This document shows, piece by piece, positions 10,282 through 21,698 of a DNA stretch of 64,000 nt. The first letter of the stretch is position 1. Each line of letters opens with the position of its first letter. The notes beneath the pieces were generated by a model, which was not told where the DNA came from, did no database searches, and worked only from the letters and a program-made list of their open reading frames with translations. The translations under genes and the position numbers were made by a program. Source of the stretch: Puccinellia tenuiflora (lineage: Eukaryota > Streptophyta > Magnoliopsida > Poales > Poaceae); contig QRDG01001356.1 in the NCBI GenBank assembly GCA_012064385.1, positions 1,209,660 through 1,273,659 of the forward strand. Direction: 5' to 3'.

Positions 10282-13200
10282 TGTAAGCCCCACTTAGCGG
10301 AAATAAACATTTCGCCAAGTAGAACCACAATTGGATTACATCACGTGCACAAGTACGACACAAAAAGATAAATAAACATAGTTCGAAATACTTTTATTAC
10401 ATCACAGAGGATCATACGTCCCGAATACAGTGGAAGCAATCACTCGTCTGAGTACAGACTACATCAAAGGCCAAAGGCCGGAAAATAAAAGGGGGCACCC
10501 GCCCACGATGGTCTCAGGCTGCCGCCTAGGATCTCGATCTACTCGTCGTAGTCAGCATCGAAATCTACGTAGTAGCCACCATCTGGATCGTCGAACTCTG
10601 CTGTCGCTCCTGCATCGGTGAAAAGACGGGCACCGGACACCCGATGGTATGAGTACGGGGGTACTCAGCAAGTCTAACGCACAAGAGGAAAAGAAGGTAC
10701 GATGCACATGCATTGGGGTTGAAAAAGGCTGTATGTGGACTTGCAGCAGCAACACCTAACAACTACAGAAGACACGCTACTACTTGCGTCTAATTAGAAT
10801 AAGGGAAGAGAGCGCTTGCGCTACTGGGCTAAACTACTCACCAAGCAATACCCGTCCCGAGACAACTCCATCGTATCATATACCCATGAGGAAGAAGTCC
10901 GGACACTCACACGTTGACCAAGTTTTAGCAGGTTATTATTTGAATATGGCTATTTACTAGTCAATTTAGCTATTCATGATATACGGTGATGTCTATGATC
11001 TTTTTAGCCAGCGCATTACCCAAGTCGTCCATAACCACGGACTCGGCTTTTCGAAAAAAATTAACCCTGCAGGGCTACCCAAATGTAGCCATACACGGTC
11101 AATCAACCACATGCCACAGAGGCATTTAGGTATCTCAACACGACCTTCCCCATCACTACTACATTGGATAGAGAGCCACCTATCTGAGACTGATCCACGT
11201 GGGGAGCCCGGCCGAAACTCCTTTGCGGGCCCAAACGTTGCGAGGACGGCTTCGGGAGGATAACACTCATACGATTGCTCCTCCTTCCACATGCGGTTAA
11301 CGCTCATGGCACAAACCTATATGCAGTTCAAAACATCTTGTTTTCTTGTATATGCGCCAAATGGTAAACACCCGAACTAATTGTGGCTCTCTAACAAATA
11401 TAGCAGATCCGGTACTGAGTTGCGGGGGGTTCCATAAGTCTTTCCACGTGTGGGTAGGGCGCTCATTCTTGGATAAGCGGAAAAGAACGGTTTTTCCTAG
11501 GCCACACTAGCAGAACAAATCACCATAGCTGGCCTTCCGCCGGTGCCTTATCTTTAATTATAATAAAGTGATTCCCACATAGCAAGTCTTCAATTATTAA
11601 GATATACCAGCTAAGCATGTGATAGACCACAAGCAACTCCTAAGCATGCTAGTAGATAGTAACTGGAAAACAAGCATAGGATATAGGCAGGCATATCAGG
11701 AATATCTGGACTTCTAACAGGCTATGCAATTCTAGTAGGAATCGTAAGACACAACAGAACGGAACTCCTAAAGCATGCAAGACAGGAATAGGCATCACAT
11801 GAGAAAGTTGGGGAGGGGCTGCTTGCCTGTTGGCTCAGTAGCCTGGTACTGGGCTAGATCCTCGGAGGTGTCGGGGTACTCAGCTACGTCGTCGTCTACG
11901 GGTAACCCTAAAACATAGCAAAAATAGCAATCAATACAAATGCAAGCAAGCAAGGGTGATGACATGTCAAATTTAAATATGCAGCAATTTAATTGCTAAA
12001 TATTTTATTAGGCAAGTTACAATTAGGGCTTAGCAATTTAATAAACAAATTAGGCATTAGGGCATTTTATTAATTCAATTAATTGCATTTTCCATTGACC
12101 CGAAATGTAAATTATTTAATTCATGCATGCAAAAATAGATTTGGACAGATTGCAATTTTAGCTTTAATTTTATATAAAATTCATAATTTTTGGAATTATA
12201 GATCAAAAGTTATGAATTTTACAAGATTAAATTATTAGCAAAAGATTTATTTATTTTTAGCCATTTAAATTAATTCCAAAAATAAAAAAAATTATATTTG
12301 AACAGATTACATTTTTCTGATTTCAAGACATATTTTTATTGTAATTTTTGACAAAGAAACGTGTGTTATTTAATTATTGCAAAAACAGGACAGAAACTAT
12401 TAGTAGGGACCTAGTTGCAAAAAGATTCGAAAACTGGGCTTTTCTGGGAAAGTTCCAGATCAGGATCTGAATCTGGGTCAAGTGCACCGGGGTGAGATCT
12501 ACTCCAGTGTATGACATGTGGGACCCACTGGCCCACATGTCAGTGGCTGTGGAAGAAAGGAAAAAAGGGGGTTTAATTTGCCCATAGGGGGACTCGAACC
12601 CGGGGTCGATCATGTGTGCCAGGGGCAAGGACCAGTCGTGCTGTGCGGTGTTGTTGTCAAGTAACAAATCTGAAAGAAGGTGAACTGTCGCTGCTGCTGT
12701 TAACTGAACCCAAACTGAAACTGAGTTTCAGACAGAGCGGCGACAAAGGACAGGGCCGGCGAGGACGCGGCCGTCGACGACCAAGGACGGGCGGTGCATC
12801 CCCTACGTGCGCATGCGCGTGCGGGTGCGGTGCAATGCAGGGGTGTGAGGTGGTGCAGGGCACGAGCAGCAGGAGCTCGGGTTCGAGCTCGAGCCCGTGC
12901 ATGTGTTCGGTCTCAGCGACGAAGCGCATGTTGGCAGAGCACGCGAAGGTGATGCCCAGAGCAAGAGGGAGACGGAAGGAAGGTTCCCGGCGGCGGTGAT
13001 GCTCACCCAGAGGTGTCGGGGAAAGCAGATCGGCGAAGGGGACGATAACGGTGGCGTGCAGGTGTCGGGGTAGACGGGCTCCTCTTCACGGAAGGACGTA
13101 GACGAAGAAGACGAACTCGGACGGCTCCCGCTCCAGCTCCGCGTGGATGAAGACGTAGACGTTCCCCTCCTCCTCGCTAGCCCGGCGCAGCGACCTCCAT

Positions 13201-13901
13201 GGCGACGATAGCGTGGTGCTCCTCCGGCTGGTGATGGTGGAGTGGCTCGGGAAGGTGGAGAAAGAGAAACTGAGGGAGGAGGAAGAAGAGTGGCGGCGGC
13301 TGGAGGAAGGGCTAGGGTTTTGGAGCGGGGTGCGGCGCCGGGGTTGCTTTATAGAGGGAAGGGAGCAGGTGGATGCGGCCATGGTGGCGCGGTGGCAGAA
13401 GTGGCGCGATGGCGTTGGGTGATGTACGAGTGAGAGGGGTGCGGGAGAGGTAGAAAAAGGAGAAAGGCCGGCTGGGCCGGGCCTTTGGTGGGCCGTTCTG
13501 GGAGGGAAGAAGAGAGGGAAAAGAGGGGAAGGAGCTGGGTTTCGGCCCAGCTCTGTTTTGTTGCATTTTCCAAATTAACATAAAAAGAGAGAAGAACAAA
13601 AGAGATAAAACTAAAGTAAAAATTAAGGGTTTTGATTTTTCCCAAAATATTTTGTTAATTTGCAAATTCAAAATAACATTAAGGTTTGCTTTGTCCAAAA
13701 TAATTTTGGTTTTTAATTATTTTGTTTTGCAATTTAGAAATGAGGTATTGCATGTGATAACACATAAAAAGACAAATTATTTTGTTTGTTTTTCCTTTAT
13801 TTTGCAAAACCACAAATGCAACAACAATGATGATGTCATGATGATGCAAAAATTGAAAACAAACATGAAAAGGAAAAGGGGATTACTTTTGGGATGTTAC
13901 A
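10282..13901 (-). repeat. LTR-b of array C (middle LTR)
   Basis: An uninterrupted 3620-bp LTR with TG...CA ends. It is nearly colinear with LTR-c; small indels separate them. The site corresponding to the D insertion (GGAGC at about 13322) is intact. It contains the conserved block at 11019-11076 and a GC-rich section at 12720-13330. Confidence 0.93.
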
Positions 13902-14553
13902 ACTCGCCACCCCTCGAAGGAATCGCGCCCCGAGATTCCAAGAAAGAAGGGAAAAGATCAAGATACTCGGCTCGAAGATGATCTTTGGAGGTAGGAGGTG
14001 TGCCTGGTTCATGGTCGATGATAAATTCAACAGCTGTGTCAGGTGGCATACCTGGGAGCTCCTCCGGGAAAACATCAGGAAAGTTACCGACCATTGGAAC
14101 AATTTGAATGGCTTGGAGAGGGTCGACAATTAGAGTAAAGAGGTGGACAGAAGGGACAAAAGTTGACTATGCACTGGTTCAAAAGGAACAAGAATTAGCA
14201 TAAAACTAATAAGTGTGCGAAAGGTAGTGGAATTGCATATGCAAGAAAGGTTCAACAGAAAGGAGAAGTGACCGTAGCAACATTTCTTATCACCATAGGC
14301 ATAGATCCAACCTAAGGTACTACGGAAAACCCCGAACACGTGAAACCCTAAATTTGAAAATTTTAGGGAAAGAGAGAAATTCGTTTCACTTCCTTACCGG
14401 AAAAGAGGGTTGTGGGTGGGGAAAGAGATAAAGAGAACAAAGTTCCTACTCTTGCGTATAATTTTCCCTGAATAACTATTAAAATAATTTCTAGACTCAA
14501 CTACGACCAGTAGAAAAAGGCTCCTAAAGGTGGTCCATGCTCTGATACCAATT
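13902..14553 (-). pseudogene. Internal domain 2 of array C with the same fused pol remnant
   Basis: A 652-bp segment between LTR-c and LTR-b, colinear with internal domain 1. It carries the same 65-codon fusion (13897-14094) with the FPDVFPEELPGMPPD start and SRGAIPSRGGEL end. The identical deletion junction in both copies shows that the deletion came before the array was made. It differs from copy 1 by scattered substitutions and a few single-base indels. Confidence 0.85.
14539..14551 (-). other. Primer-binding site 2 of array C
   Basis: The minus strand reads TTGGTATCAGAGC two bases inside the end of LTR-c, as in copy 1. This is the outermost, functional-position primer site of the array. 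Confidence 0.92.
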
Positions 14554-17500
14554 TGTAAGCCCCACTTAGCGGAAATAAACATTTCGCCAAGTAGAACCAC
14601 AATTGGATTACATCACGTGCAGAAGTACGACACAGAAAGATAAATAAACATAGTTCGAAATACTTTTATTACATCACAGAGGATCATACGTCCCGAATAC
14701 AGTGGAAGCAATCACTTGTCCGAGTACAGACTACATCAAAGGCCAAAGGCCGGAAAATAAAAGGGGGCACCCGCCCACGATGGTCTCAGGCTGCCGCCTA
14801 GGATCTCGATCTACTCGTCATAGTCAGCGTCGAAATCTACGTAGTAGCCACCATCTGGATCGTCGAACTCTGCTGTCGCTCCTGCATCGGTGAAAAGACG
14901 GGCACCGGACACCCGATGGTATGAGTACGGGGGTACTCAGCAAGTCTAACGCACAAGAGGAAAAGAAGGTACGATGCACATGCATTGGGGTTGAAAAAGG
15001 CTGTATGTGGACTTGCAGCAGCAGCACCTAACAACTACATAAGACACGCTACTACTTGCGTCTAATTAGAATAAGGGAACAGAGCGCTTGCGCTACTGGG
15101 CTAAACTACTCACCAAGCAATACCCGTCCTGAGACAACTCCATCGTATCATATACCCATGAGGAAGAAGTCCGGACACTCACACTTTGACCAAGTTTTAG
15201 CAGGTTATTATTTGAATATGGCTATTTACTAGTCAATTTAGCTATTCATGATATACGGTGATGTCTATGATCTTTTTAGCCAGCACATTACCCAAGTCGT
15301 CCATAATCGCGGACTCGGCTTTTCGAAAAAAATTAACCCTGCAGGGGTGCCCAAATGTAGCCATACACATTCAATCAACCACATGCCACAGAGGCATTTA
15401 GGTATCTCAACACGACCTTCCCCATCACTACTACATTGGATAGAGAGCCACCTATCTGAGACTGATCCACGTGGGGAGCCCGGCCGAAACTCCATTGCGG
15501 GCCCAAACGTTGCGAGGACGGCTTCGGGAGGATAACACTCATACGATTGCTCCTCCTTCCACATGCGGTTAACGCTCATGGCACAAACCTATATGCAGTT
15601 CAAAACATCTTGTTTTCTTGTATATGCGCCAAATGGTAAACACCCGAACTAATTGTGGCTCTCTAACCAATATAGCAGATCCGGTACTGAGTTGCGGGGG
15701 GTTCCATAAGTCTTTCCACGTGTGGGTAGGGCGCTCATTCTTGGATAAGCGGAAAAGAACGGTTTTTCCTAGGCCACACTAGCAGAACAAATCACCATAG
15801 CTGGCCTTCCGCCGGTGCCTTATCTTTAATTATAATAGTGATTCCCACATAGCAAGTCTTCAATTATTAAGATATACCAGCTAAGCATGTGATAGACCAC
15901 AAGCAACTCCTAAGCATGCTAGTAGATAGTAACTGGAAAACAAGCATAGGACATAGGCAGGCATATCAGGAATATCTGGACTTCTAACAGGCTATGCAAT
16001 TCTAGTAGGAATCGTAAGACACAACAGAACGGAAGTCCTAAAGCATGCAAGACAGGAATAGGCATCACATGAGAAAGTTGGGGAGGGGCTGCTTTCCTGT
16101 TGGCTCAGTAGCCTGGTACTGGGCTAGATCCTCGGAGGTGTCGGGGTACTCAGCAATGTCGTCGTCTATGGGTAACCCCAAAACATAGCAAAAATAGAAA
16201 TCAATACAAATGCAAGCAAGCAAGGGTGATGACATGTCAAATTTAAATATGCAGCAATTTAAGTGCTAAATATTTTATTAGGCAAGTTACAATTAGGGCT
16301 CAGCAATTTAATAAACAAATTAGGCATTTAGGGAATTTTATTAATTCAATTAATTGCATTTTCCATTAACCCGAAAATTAAATTATTTAATTCATGCATG
16401 CAAAATTAGATTTGGACAGATTGCAATTTTATCTTTAATTTGATATAAAATTCATAATTTTTGGAATTATAGATCAAAAGTTACGAATGTTACAAGATTA
16501 AATTTTTAGCAAAAGATTTATTTATTTTTAGCCATTTAAATTAATTCCAAAAATTAAACAAAAATTATATTTGAACATATTACATTTTTCTGATTTAGAC
16601 ATATTTTTATTGTAATTTTTGACAAAGAAAAGTGTGTTATTTAATTATTGCAAAAACAGGACAGAAACTATTAGTAGGGACCTAGTTGCAAAAAGATTCG
16701 AAAACTGGGCTTTTCTGGAAAAGTTCCAGATCTGGATCTGAATCTAGGTCAAGTGCACCGGGGTGAGATCTACTCCAGTGTATGACATGTGGGACCCACT
16801 GGCCCACATGTTAGTGGCTGTGGAAGAAAGCAAAAAATTGGGTTTAATTTGCCCAAAGGGGGACTCGAACCCGGGGTCGATCATGTGTGCCAGGGGCAAG
16901 GACCAGTCGGGTTGTGCGGTGTTGTTGTTGTCAAGTAAAAGATCTGAAACAAGGTGAAATGTCGCTGCTGCTGTTAACTGAACCCAGAACTGAAACTGAG
17001 TTTCAGACAGAGCGGCGACAAAGGACAGGGCCGGCGAGGACGCGGCCGTCAACGACCAAGGACGGGCAGTGATCCCCTACGTGCGCGTGCGGGTGCGGTG
17101 CAGTACAGGGGTGTGAGGTGGTGCAGGGCATGAGCAGCAGGAGCTCGGGTTCGAGCTCGAGCCCGTGCATGTGTTCGGTCCCGGCGACGAAGCGCACGTT
17201 GGCAGAGCACGCGAAGGTGATGCCCAGAGCAAGAGGGAGACGGAAGGAAGGTGCCTGGCGGCGGTGATGCTCACCCAGAGGCGTCGGGGAAAGCAGATCG
17301 GTGAAGGGGACGATGACGGTGGCGTGCAGGTGTCGGGGTAGACGGGCTCCTCCTCACGGACGGACCTAGACGAAGAAGACGAACTCGGGCGGCTCCTGCT
17401 CCAGCTCCGCATGGATGAAGACGTAGACGTTCCCCTCCTCCTCGCTAGCCCAGCGCAGCGACCTCCATGGCGACGACAGTGTGGTGCTCCTCCGACTGGT

Positions 17501-18169
17501 GATGGTGGAGTGGCTCGGGAAGGTGGAGAACGAGAAACGGAGGGAGGAGGAAGAAGAGTGGCGGCGGCTGGAGGAAGGGCTAGGGTTTAGGAGCAGGGTG
17601 CAGCGCTGGGGTTGCTTTATAGAGGGAAGGGAGCAGGTGGATGCGGCCGTGGTGGCGCGGTGGTGGAAGTGGCGCGATGGCCCTGGGCGACGTACGAGTG
17701 AGAGGGGTGTGGGAGAGGTAGAAAAAGGAGAAAGGCCGGCTGGGCCGGGCCTTTGGTGGGCCATTCTGGGAGGGAAGAAGAGAGGGAAAAGAAAGGAAGG
17801 AGCTGGGTTTCGGCCCAGCTCTATTTTTTTGCATTTTCCAAATTAACAGAAAAAGAGAGAAGAAGAAAAGAGATAAATCTAAAGTAAAAATTTAGGGTTT
17901 TGATTTTTCCCAAAATATTTTGTTAATTTGCAAATTCAAAATAACATTAAGGTTTGCTTTGTCCAAAATAATTTTGGTTTTTAATTATTTTGTTTTGCAA
18001 TTTAGAAATTAGGTATTTCATGTGATAACACATAAAAACACAAATTCTTTTGTTTGTTTTTCTTTTATTTTGCAAAACCACAAATGCAACAACAATGATG
18101 ATGTCATGATGATGCAAAAATTGAAAACAAACATGAAAAGGAAAAGGGGATTACTTTTGGGATGTTACA
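14554..18169 (-). repeat. LTR-c of array C (5' LTR)
   Basis: A 3616-bp LTR with TG...CA ends, the 5' LTR of the array in minus orientation. It is followed on the right by TACTG, the duplicate of 2870-2874. It is colinear with LTR-b with small differences. Confidence 0.93.
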
Positions 18170-18485
18170 TACTGCCCGAGTCCACCAAGAAAACTAACCA
18201 TTTGATTTGAATCTGTAACAATAGCTGCAATGTTGGAGCATTAGGTACTTGGCTGACAGCCACAGGTGATACTTTTATGTTCATGAGATGGTTTGGGGCT
18301 TTTCCTTCTCCTACAAATCCGTCGGAGGAACCAGACTGCAGGTGATCAATCAATTCCTGCACAAAGTTTAATTGCACTGCTGGCTTGCATTGGTGATCGC
18401 GTGCCCACTTTTCTCCAAAAACAAAATAGAGTCCTCTTGCCTTCCTATAATTGCGGAGAGCCGTCCACTTATCTTCAACGGGCAT
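18170..18485 (-). pseudogene. Gag C-terminus and protease start of element B
   Basis: The frame shows GLYFVFGEKWARDHQCK, which fits a CCHC zinc knuckle with the first cysteines lost or mutated, then a variable linker. It ends in WLVFLVDSGS, the retropepsin active-site strand (DSG). Array C is inserted immediately after it, and the protease resumes at 2874. The frame is offset from the upstream gag frame, so at least one frameshift lies near 18490. Confidence 0.82.
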
Positions 18486-18489
18486 TGAT

Positions 18490-18856
18490 CTTGTTGAATC
18501 AGGACTGCGAGCCAGAGGTGGTGGTGATAGGGGTAAAGCTCAAGCCCGATGACTTGACTGTGGATAAGCTGAATTATGCCCCAACTCCTCATGCAACAGA
18601 GCAAGTTCATAAGCAGCATCCAAGGCCTTTCAGTTTCTGAATGACAATGACCATACGAACGGCGGGCTTCAATCCATCTATGAAACTTGTAATGTAATGC
18701 AGTGTTTCAGGAGCTTCCTCATACTCGGTTAGCTGATCATACAACTGTGAGAATCTCTCCACATAATCCTCCACAATAGTGGTCTGACAGATATGGAACA
18801 TCCTCCTAATCAGAATTTGATGCTCCTACGTTTAGCTCATGGAATATGCCGCTGCG
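18490..18856 (-). pseudogene. Gag capsid-like region of element B (frameshifted)
   Basis: The minus-strand frame at 18607-18801 reads VEDYVERFSQLYDQL and LHYITSFIDGLKPAVRMVI. This is the conserved part of the gypsy gag (retrotransposon gag family) where the capsid domain recruits RNA. Stops and frame changes on both sides break it from the gag N-terminus and from the zinc-knuckle part. Confidence 0.78.
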
Positions 18857-19519
18857 CTAATTCCAGCCAACCGGCGGCTGGTCCTTCGAATTGCCCAGCT
18901 GCATATGTAATCCATTTCTTTGGTGTTGTGTTCCACATCTGGAAGTGCTCCTCACATCGCGTTTGCCACAACCGAGGATTGGTTCCATCAAATTTCGGTA
19001 ATTCCACAAGAGTACCAGGGGAAAATTGCTCAGTACTCTCATATGTTGGTGAAACAGGAGCTCAACGGGAGGCACGGAAAGGATTTGGGTCGTGGATACC
19101 TCGTATGGGTGGCGGCACGTAGGTAGTGTGTGCTTTGCCGCGGAAGCCGAATCCGGTTGGTGGAGGAGGTGCCGACGCGCTGCCCACCTCTTTGTTCGCT
19201 TGAGCGGAGGGGAAGAAGGCCCCCCTTCCTTGTCCTTGCTTTTTTGGGATGGAAAATCTTCCTCGGGTACCACTTCCTCCGCGCGGCTCCCCTTGTCCAG
19301 ATCCAGCCGGATCTGGCCGATCTCGAGGCCGAGCTCATTTCTGACGAGTTCCACCTTCTCCATGTGCTTGGATAGTTGAGCTGAATTATACGCGAACATC
19401 TTCTTCACAGCTCCCACCATGGCTTCCTTCTGATCGTGAACCCGCTTCTCAACGTCGTCGATGATGGAGCCCTTGAGGAGATCATAGAGGGCGCGCCCCT
19501 CCGAACTGAGGTTGTCCAT
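18857..19519 (-). pseudogene. Gag N-terminus of element B
   Basis: A 220-codon frame from an ATG at 19519, about 70 bases inside the primer site. The first 100 residues are charged and helical (KRVHDQKEAMVGAVKKMF, VRNELGLEIGQIRLDLDKG) and suit the coiled-coil start of a gypsy gag. The end of the frame (QRNGLHMQLGNSKDQPP) drifts out of the gag sequence, indicating a frameshift near 18860-18900. It is the first coding segment after the 5' LTR. Confidence 0.75.
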
Positions 19520-19588
19520 GGACTTCGATCGCCTTTGCTCCCGGTACCTGGTGTCGTGGTTGTGTAACGGGAGATCCAGGATCTATAG

Positions 19589-19600
19589 CTCTGATACGAG
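19589..19600 (-). other. Primer-binding site of element B
   Basis: The minus strand reads TCGTATCAGAGC just after the LTR end AATCTTACA. It matches the initiator tRNA-Met site except for one base (TGG to TCG). Confidence 0.75.
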
Positions 19601-19601
19601 G

Positions 19602-19811
19602 TGTAAGATTCTAACTACTAGAGAAGTGATTGGATCTCATTGAAGAAACACTTGGCATGAATTAAGCGGATCTCGTGGAATTGCTGCGAGATTATCGTTC
19701 CTCCCAATCTCCCACATGTCTTTTCATGCCTTCCTATCCTAGCCAGGCCAATGGCCGTTTCTTCCTTCCCAAGTTCATCCTTACATAGGGCACGGGTATA
19801 AGAACATTACA
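19602..19811 (-). repeat. 5' LTR of element B
   Basis: 210 bp from TGTAATGTTC to AGAATCTTACA on the minus strand, next to the primer site. It is short for a gypsy LTR, and no second copy is in the window to confirm the outer edge; the outer edge is set by the TTACA at 19811 and the start of element F coding just beyond. Confidence 0.65.
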
Positions 19812-19828
19812 AGCAACGACTGCCATAC

Positions 19829-20435
19829 TCAGCTAGCAATTTGGGCCGGCCTTCTCTTGAGTCGGATGGGCCTGCCAGTTGGCCCATCAAGAGTAGTCGT
19901 AGTAGCAGGTACAGGAAGGTCCCGGACACATGTGCCATGAACATGCTGGACCACAGGGTCAAAGTCGTTGTGCCAATCAACCCGGTTTATGCCCATCTCT
20001 TTCGGTACGTGTTGCCCTGCATCAACGCCTCGTATTCGGTGACATAGTTCATTGTGGGGATCTGGTGGATAGTACAACTTGTCACCCTTGGGCTCTTGAG
20101 GGATGTAAGGATGGCTCAAGCTGACCAGCCCTGAGGCTTCGAGCATCTTTGAGTCGTCGAAGTGCATGGTCCAATGCTTTGGATCCGGCTTCGATGTCAA
20201 TTCCTCCAGGAAGAGGACTAAAGCCAACGAGTTGATCGTAGTGTGTGGCTTCCACCAGGAAGTGGACTAAAGCCTACGAGTTGATCGCAGTGTGTGGCTT
20301 GTATTTAATTGTATGGGGAGTCAGCTCAATAACCCACTTGGTGAATCGCCCGGTTGTGTCATGATTGCAGATGATATCAGGAAGGGGAGCCGATCTCACC
20401 AAGGTGATGGCGTGCTCTTGGAAGTGTGTACTATT
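19829..20435 (-). pseudogene. RNase H region of element F
   Basis: At 20440-20240 the minus strand still shows the end of the first RNase H (TTGRF, then KWVIELTPHTIKYKPHTAINS) with stops. At 20227-19829 it shows the second RNase H start PKHWTMHFDDSK and EPKGDKLYYPP, followed by drifting sequence with VDWHNDFDPVVQHV. Two RNase H modules in series are known for Tat/Ogre gypsy elements. A 49-bp direct duplication at 20202-20299 sits between the two modules. Confidence 0.75.
20202..20299. repeat. 49-bp direct tandem duplication in element F
   Basis: Two adjacent 49-bp units (20202-20250 and 20251-20299), differing at about five positions, each with GGACTAAAGCC and GAGTTGATCG. It shifts the RNase H frame by 49 bp. 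Confidence 0.85.
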
Positions 20436-20450
20436 TTTTCAGGCAAACCA

Positions 20451-20974
20451 TCAATCCACATGCGAGCCGTCCCGATCAACAAAAGGTGAGGAAACACACT
20501 GCAGAGTCGGCATTGCCTTCATAGATATCGCACCCGCTTGCATAATCTGAGAGCCATGTCTCAGGGTTGGCAGTGCCTCTATACCTTTTCCACCATCTTT
20601 GTGACGTTCGACAAAGTAGGCGGTAAGATCTGTTCTCTGATTGCCCTGCCGAAGCACTTTGGACCGAGGTATTTGGCATCTCTAGCCGACTTTCTCTCAT
20701 CAATTAGGCTTCGGGCATCATGAATAACAGTTGGCGGTTTGTCATGAATTGACTTACTTCGCCTTGAATCTTCCCCGTGACGGCTCTGGCTCACCCGACT
20801 CGCATGTTGTGGCGGTGTTGGAGACCTTTGGTGACGTGCTGGGGGTATATATTTGGAGGGATTTTGTCCCTCTTTGCATGGTGGAGGTGGTGGTGGAGGA
20901 AGATTGACCCTGCTACCTTCCCTTCGAGGAGGACCTTCTCTCTCCCGTTGTTGATCTTGACGAGGCGGCACCAC
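20451..20974 (-). pseudogene. Gag capsid region of element F
   Basis: The frame has a proline run, NPSKYIPPARHQRSPTPP, SRVSQSRHGEDSRRSKS, RSLIDERKSARDAKYLGPK and ILPPTLSNVTKMVEKV. These match element E at 60076-60393 almost word for word. Further on, GTARMWIDGLPEKIVHT matches the E capsid; the sequence then jumps into RNase H. It would form the RNA-packaging shell; here it is truncated and frameshifted. Confidence 0.85.
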
Positions 20975-21250
20975 CTTCTCCTTGCGGGGGTCCTCATTAC
21001 ATTCCTGGCTCTGATGATTATCAAGGTTTTTGCCAGCTTCGTGGTGGCAAGTGGAACCTGTCCTTGACTGAGCGATGTCTTTGTGAGGCGGCTTGTCCTT
21101 TATATCCTACCCGCTTCCCTTGTTGTGGCTGCTTGAGCCGTCAAGGTCGCCTTTCGGCTCCGGGGGTGCTGCAACTCCTGCCACCTTTGCCGTTGAGATG
21201 CAGAGGCGGGTGTTGTCTGCCAGTTTACCTGACTAGACCTCTAAATGCTC

Positions 21251-21622
21251 CTATTTCCTGCGCGCCTTCTCCAGGAGGTACGATGAGTATTTCAGGCAAT
21301 CCTTGTGCGCCAGGGACTTGTCGAGCATAACCTCATGGGCTGCGTCCACATTTTTGGCCAGGGTCTGGAAATAGCACAGCTTAGTTTTCGGATCAACCGA
21401 GTGAGTGTACTTTCTCCAAACCGACGATGCGTGGTCGGCTTCCCACTTGTTGCGGAAATCCAGATTCTTGTGCAGGTTCTTGTCACGAGGCAGACGGAAC
21501 ACCTTGTCTGCGCAGTTCTCCCTTTGCTTGCGCAAGAATTCTGACTCCCTTTTCGCCAGATCTCGGGTTTTTTCCCCGGTCCTTATCATCTCTTCTTCCA
21601 ACAATATGCGACGTCGCTCCAA
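21251..21622 (-). pseudogene. Gag middle block of element F
   Basis: The frame contains LLEEEMIRTGEKTRDLAKR (helical, charged), then DKNLHKNLDFRNKWEADH, SVWRKYTHSVDPKTKLCYF and LKYSSYLLEKARRK. The same blocks occur in E at 59257-59730. The region 20980-21250 between this and the capsid has no clear frame. Confidence 0.8.
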
Positions 21623-21698
21623 GTCGTCTGCCGTTGCATCAGGTGGAAATGGAGTTAGACTTCTTGTAGCACCGCGTGCCTTTCTTCATGAGCCTCAT

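Larger units (their letters stand above)
2875..18169 (-). mobile_element. Array C: three giant LTRs with two short internal domains, one TSD
   Basis: On the minus strand the unit reads LTR-c (18169-14554), primer site and 652-bp internal, LTR-b (13901-10282), primer site and 650-bp internal, LTR-a (9631-2875, itself interrupted by D). Every LTR has TG...CA ends (TGTAACATCCC... to ...GGGGCTTACA). The 5 bp before 2875 and after 18169 are both TACTG, and both internal junctions lack flanking DNA. The whole array therefore behaves as one insertion into element B, later or already expanded by LTR-LTR unequal exchange. It carries no complete gene and would depend on another element's enzymes. Confidence 0.92.
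1201..19811 (-). mobile_element. Element B: Ty3/gypsy retrotransposon, split by A and C
   Basis: On the minus strand the element reads LTR (19811-19602), primer site, gag, protease, RT and RNase H down to 1201. Element A interrupts RNase H at 1200/1201, so B's integrase and 3' LTR must lie left of the window. Array C interrupts the protease at 2874/18170 and is flanked by TACTG on both sides. Removing C brings the LVDSGS active-site strand (18170-18185) next to the rest of the protease (2439-2874), which shows that the pieces are one element. Several frameshifts in gag and before RT make it inactive. Confidence 0.9.

Noticed and set aside
2875..18169. Segmental duplication of host DNA
   Set aside because: Repeat units have TG/CA ends, tRNA primer sites at each internal junction and a 5-bp TSD at the outer edges, so they are LTR units.
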